Source: Gammaproteobacteria bacterium
Lineage (GTDB): Bacteria > Pseudomonadota > Gammaproteobacteria > Steroidobacterales > Steroidobacteraceae
Length of the DNA stretch: 64,000 nucleotides
Direction of reading: 5' to 3'
NCBI GenBank assembly: GCA_005878835.1
Contig: VBMV01000057.1
Coordinates: 1 to 64,000 of the forward strand
Positions 62,130 to 64,000 of the stretch are shown here, one piece after another (position 1 is the first letter of the stretch; each line of letters starts with the position of its first letter). The notes beneath the pieces are model-generated. The model was not told where the DNA came from. It did no database searches and saw only the letters and a program-made list of their open reading frames with translations. The translations under genes and the position numbers were made by a program.

Positions 62130-63216
62130 TGGCGCGCAGCGCCTCGAGGAACGCACTCACCTCGGGCTCCGTGCCGATCGTGATCCGGCACCAGTTCTCG
62201 TAGGGCGCAAACAGCCTGCCGACGAGAATGTTGCGCGCGCGCATGAGCCCGGTGAAACGCGCCAGCGGCATGCCGGTGTCGAAGAACACGAAATTGCCCT
62301 GCGGCTCGGCGTAGCGCAGCCCGAGGCGCGCCAGCTCGGTGGTGATGCGGGTGCGGCTCGCGATGATCCGCCGGCGGCACTCGGCGAGGAAGACGCGATC
62401 GCCGAGGCTGGCGCGCGCCGCGTGCACCGCCAGGATGTTCGGCGTGGACATGCGGGTAGCCGCCAGCGCGGCAGCCAGATCCGGCCGGGCGATGGCGTAG
62501 CCGCAGCGCAGGCCCGCCATGCCATGGATCTTGGAGAACGTCCTGAGCACGACCACACGGTGGCTGGTTGCGACCAGATCGGCGACCGAAGCCACGTCGG
62601 CTCCGACGGTGAAGTCCATGTAGGCTTCGTCGACGATCGTGATGAGGCGCTCGGGCAGCGCCGCCACGAACGCGCGTACCTCGCTCGCGCCCAGGGCCGT
62701 GCCGGTGGGGTTGTTGGGATTGCAGATGTAGATGGCGCGCGTGCGCTCGGAGACCGCCGCGTGCATGGCCGGCAGGTCGTGACGGAGGGCGGCATCGACC
62801 GGCACGAATTTCAGCGTCGCGCCCCGCAGGCGCGCATAGTCGGGCAGCTCCGCGTAGGTGGGGGCGGCCGCGATGATCTCCCCGCCGTCACGCCCGCACA
62901 GCAGACCGAGCGCGCACAGCAGCTCACCCGAGCCGGTGCCGGTGACGATGCAATCCGCGCCGACGTCCTCGTGTCTGGCGAGCGCCTCGACGAGCGCCTG
63001 GATCTCGGCGTCGGCGGGATAGCGGCACCCTCGGGCGATCGAGCGGCTCACGGCGAGCCGCGCCGCCGGGGAGGGTCCGTAGGGATTCTCGTTCCAACAC
63101 AGCACCATGGGCGTCTCGCCGGCAGCCGCCTCCTTGCCGGCGGCGCGCAGCGCGGCGCCCGGTCCGGCAAGCAGCAGGGCGGAGGCGGTCAGCAGCTCAC
63201 GGCGGCTCAAGCTCAT
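62116..63216 (-). CDS. Histidinol-phosphate aminotransferase-like PLP enzyme with Tat-like signal
   Basis: A 366-residue fold-type I aminotransferase. Residues 1-30 form a twin-arginine-like signal (SLSRRELLTASALLLAGPG). The catalytic part starts with MVLCWNENPYGPSP; PNNPTGTALG, VDEAYMDF and the PLP lysine in RTFSKIHGMAGLRCGYA follow. The enzyme core is complete and close to HisC. Export would place a PLP enzyme in the periplasm, which is unusual. It converges on the DDAH gene with a 14-bp overlap. Confidence 0.85.
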   Translation of the reverse strand: MSLSRRELLTASALLLAGPGAALRAAGKEAAAGETPMVLCWNENPYGPSPAARLAVSRSIARGCRYPADAEIQALVEALARHEDVGADCIVTGTGSGELLCALGLLCGRDGGEIIAAAPTYAELPDYARLRGATLKFVPVDAALRHDLPAMHAAVSERTRAIYICNPNNPTGTALGASEVRAFVAALPERLITIVDEAYMDFTVGADVASVADLVATSHRVVVLRTFSKIHGMAGLRCGYAIARPDLAAALAATRMSTPNILAVHAARASLGDRVFLAECRRRIIASRTRITTELARLGLRYAEPQGNFVFFDTGMPLARFTGLMRARNILVGRLFAPYENWCRITIGTEPEVSAFLEALRAITAS

Positions 63217-63453
63217 GGCGGTGCTCCCCTTGTCAGGCAGCAGAAAATACACTGCGGGCGTCAGCACGGCTACGCGCATGCGCGGCGCTTCGCGCAAGCG
63301 GGCCTCGATTTGCAAGGCCCGGAGCGCCCGAGCTTTTCCTGAAGTCGCGGCTTGAAGCCGCCTGCCGGCTGAAGGGAGGGCTGGCAGGGCACGCCCGAGC
63401 GCATGCGCGCCCGGCGTGGACACAGTTCAAGTCGCGACGCTAGACTGCCGCTC
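63217..63453. other. Intergenic region between aminotransferase and dioxygenase genes
   Basis: No gene or clear promoter is recognised. The only structure noticed is a short GCGGC-TTGAA-GCCGC hairpin near 63346-63360 without a T-run. Confidence 0.4.
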
Positions 63454-64000
63454 GTGTCTGCCAAGCAACGATCGCCGACTGTGAAGATGGGTGGGCCCAC
63501 CGAGCTGGTGTTGGAGCGCGCCGACGGCAGTCAGCACTCCATCCATCCGCTGTGGCTGCGCGAGCGCTGCAGGGATCCGGCCAGCATCGATCTGCAGACG
63601 CAGCAGCGGCTGCAGGATCCGTCGGACTTCGATATCGAGCTCGCGCTAGTGGCGGTGTCGCAGCCGCTGCCGGGTACTTACCGGATCAAATTCAGCGACG
63701 GACATGAAGCGAGTTTCAACGCCGAGGAGATCCTCGCGGAAGCGGCGCTCACGCCCACCAGCCACGATTGCCCCGCGCCGCGGCTATGGGACGGCACGCT
63801 CGCCGAGCTGCCGCGGGCGCGCTGGCGCGCCGACCCGGGCGCGGCCGAGCTGAGCTCGTGGCTGGAAGCATTCCTGACTCTCGGATTCGTGGTCTTCGAG
63901 GGCGTGCCCACCGAACCGGGCATGGTGCTCAAGCTGGGTGCGATGTTCGGGTTCACGCGCGAGACGAATTTCGGTGCGCTGTTCAACGTGCGCTCGACAC
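63454..64000 (+). CDS. Gamma-butyrobetaine hydroxylase-like 2-oxoglutarate dioxygenase, 3' end outside window
   Basis: The first ~182 residues of a longer protein. The N-terminal DUF971-type domain reads IHPLWLRERCRDPASID ... YRIKFSDGHEASF; the TauD-like domain begins near 120 (LELSSWLEAF-like region, then GFVVFEGVPTEPG and FGFTRETNFGALF). This order is that of gamma-butyrobetaine dioxygenases. The iron ligands lie beyond the window. GTG 63454, GTG 63481 and ATG 63487 are possible starts; none has a clear ribosome site. Confidence 0.85.
   Translation, partial: MSAKQRSPTVKMGGPTELVLERADGSQHSIHPLWLRERCRDPASIDLQTQQRLQDPSDFDIELALVAVSQPLPGTYRIKFSDGHEASFNAEEILAEAALTPTSHDCPAPRLWDGTLAELPRARWRADPGAAELSSWLEAFLTLGFVVFEGVPTEPGMVLKLGAMFGFTRETNFGALFNVRST

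Noticed and set aside
1-64000. CRISPR arrays, insertion sequences, tRNA or rRNA genes
   Set aside because: No regularly spaced repeats, transposase-like products or tRNA/rRNA-like sequences were recognised by eye. A tRNAscan and IS search would be decisive.

Overview
The window reads as chromosomal DNA of a GC-rich (roughly two thirds G+C) gammaproteobacterium, perhaps close to the Steroidobacterales/Nevskiales. The evidence is a GlrK-QseG-GlrR two-component locus (typical of beta/gamma-proteobacteria), an SrkA kinase, a complete exosortase A (XrtA)/PEP-CTERM exopolysaccharide locus, and a kynurenine-type aminomuconate module. The taxonomic guess is inference; no rRNA or tRNA gene is visible.

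Bases 1-4045 hold a synthase-type polysaccharide operon: a membrane GT2 (5' end cut off), a TPR/YaiO outer-membrane barrel and an LtaS-like phosphoglycerol-transferase/sulfatase-fold enzyme. A convergent XrtA-type polysaccharide deacetylase follows. Bases 5035-6418 hold a small PEP-CTERM protein and, divergently, a polyproline/fibronectin-III lipoprotein. Each has a GG-N10-GC sigma-54 promoter candidate with a shared upstream motif.

Bases 6482-21719 form the main XrtA export block: exosortase A fused to EpsI, Wza-like export lipoprotein, Wzz-like chain-length protein, BY-kinase, outer-membrane barrel, glycosyltransferases, a PaaK-like ligase, an O-antigen polymerase/ligase and an amidotransferase of the asparagine synthase family. 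Many genes overlap by 4 bp. Bases 21708-31209 mix glycan genes on both strands: a secreted lectin-like protein (third sigma-54 candidate), a methyltransferase, an MBOAT/SGNH O-acetylation pair, glycosyltransferases and two GNAT/FemAB-type acyltransferases. Bases 31206-39638 look like a modified-sugar and ABC-export module: C-methyltransferase, Wzm/Wzt transporter, SDR, RmlC-like epimerase, DUF4910 protein, sugar-1-phosphate cytidylyltransferase and a GT2.

Bases 39781-42626 carry the initiating sugar transferase of the PEP-CTERM system coupled to PrsR, the sigma-54 activator expected to read the promoters above. PrsR meets GlrR tail to tail in the glrK-qseG-glrR operon. Downstream lie galE, srkA, a lipoprotein, an M28 peptidase, enoyl-CoA hydratase, PaaY, crcB with DUF190, a DUF885 peptidase, PsiF and GFA.

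Bases 55531-58576 are a clear aminomuconate module (semialdehyde dehydrogenase, 2-aminomuconate deaminase, ACMSD) with a LysR-type box in front. After it come an ECF sigma factor/DUF4142/cupredoxin operon with an autoregulatory-looking promoter, a LysR regulator coupled to a DDAH-family enzyme, a Tat-signal aminotransferase and a truncated gamma-butyrobetaine-hydroxylase-like gene at the right edge.

The strongest integrated signal is a local PrsR/sigma-54 circuit: three promoters with similar architecture in front of extracellular or lipoprotein genes, in the same window as the activator.
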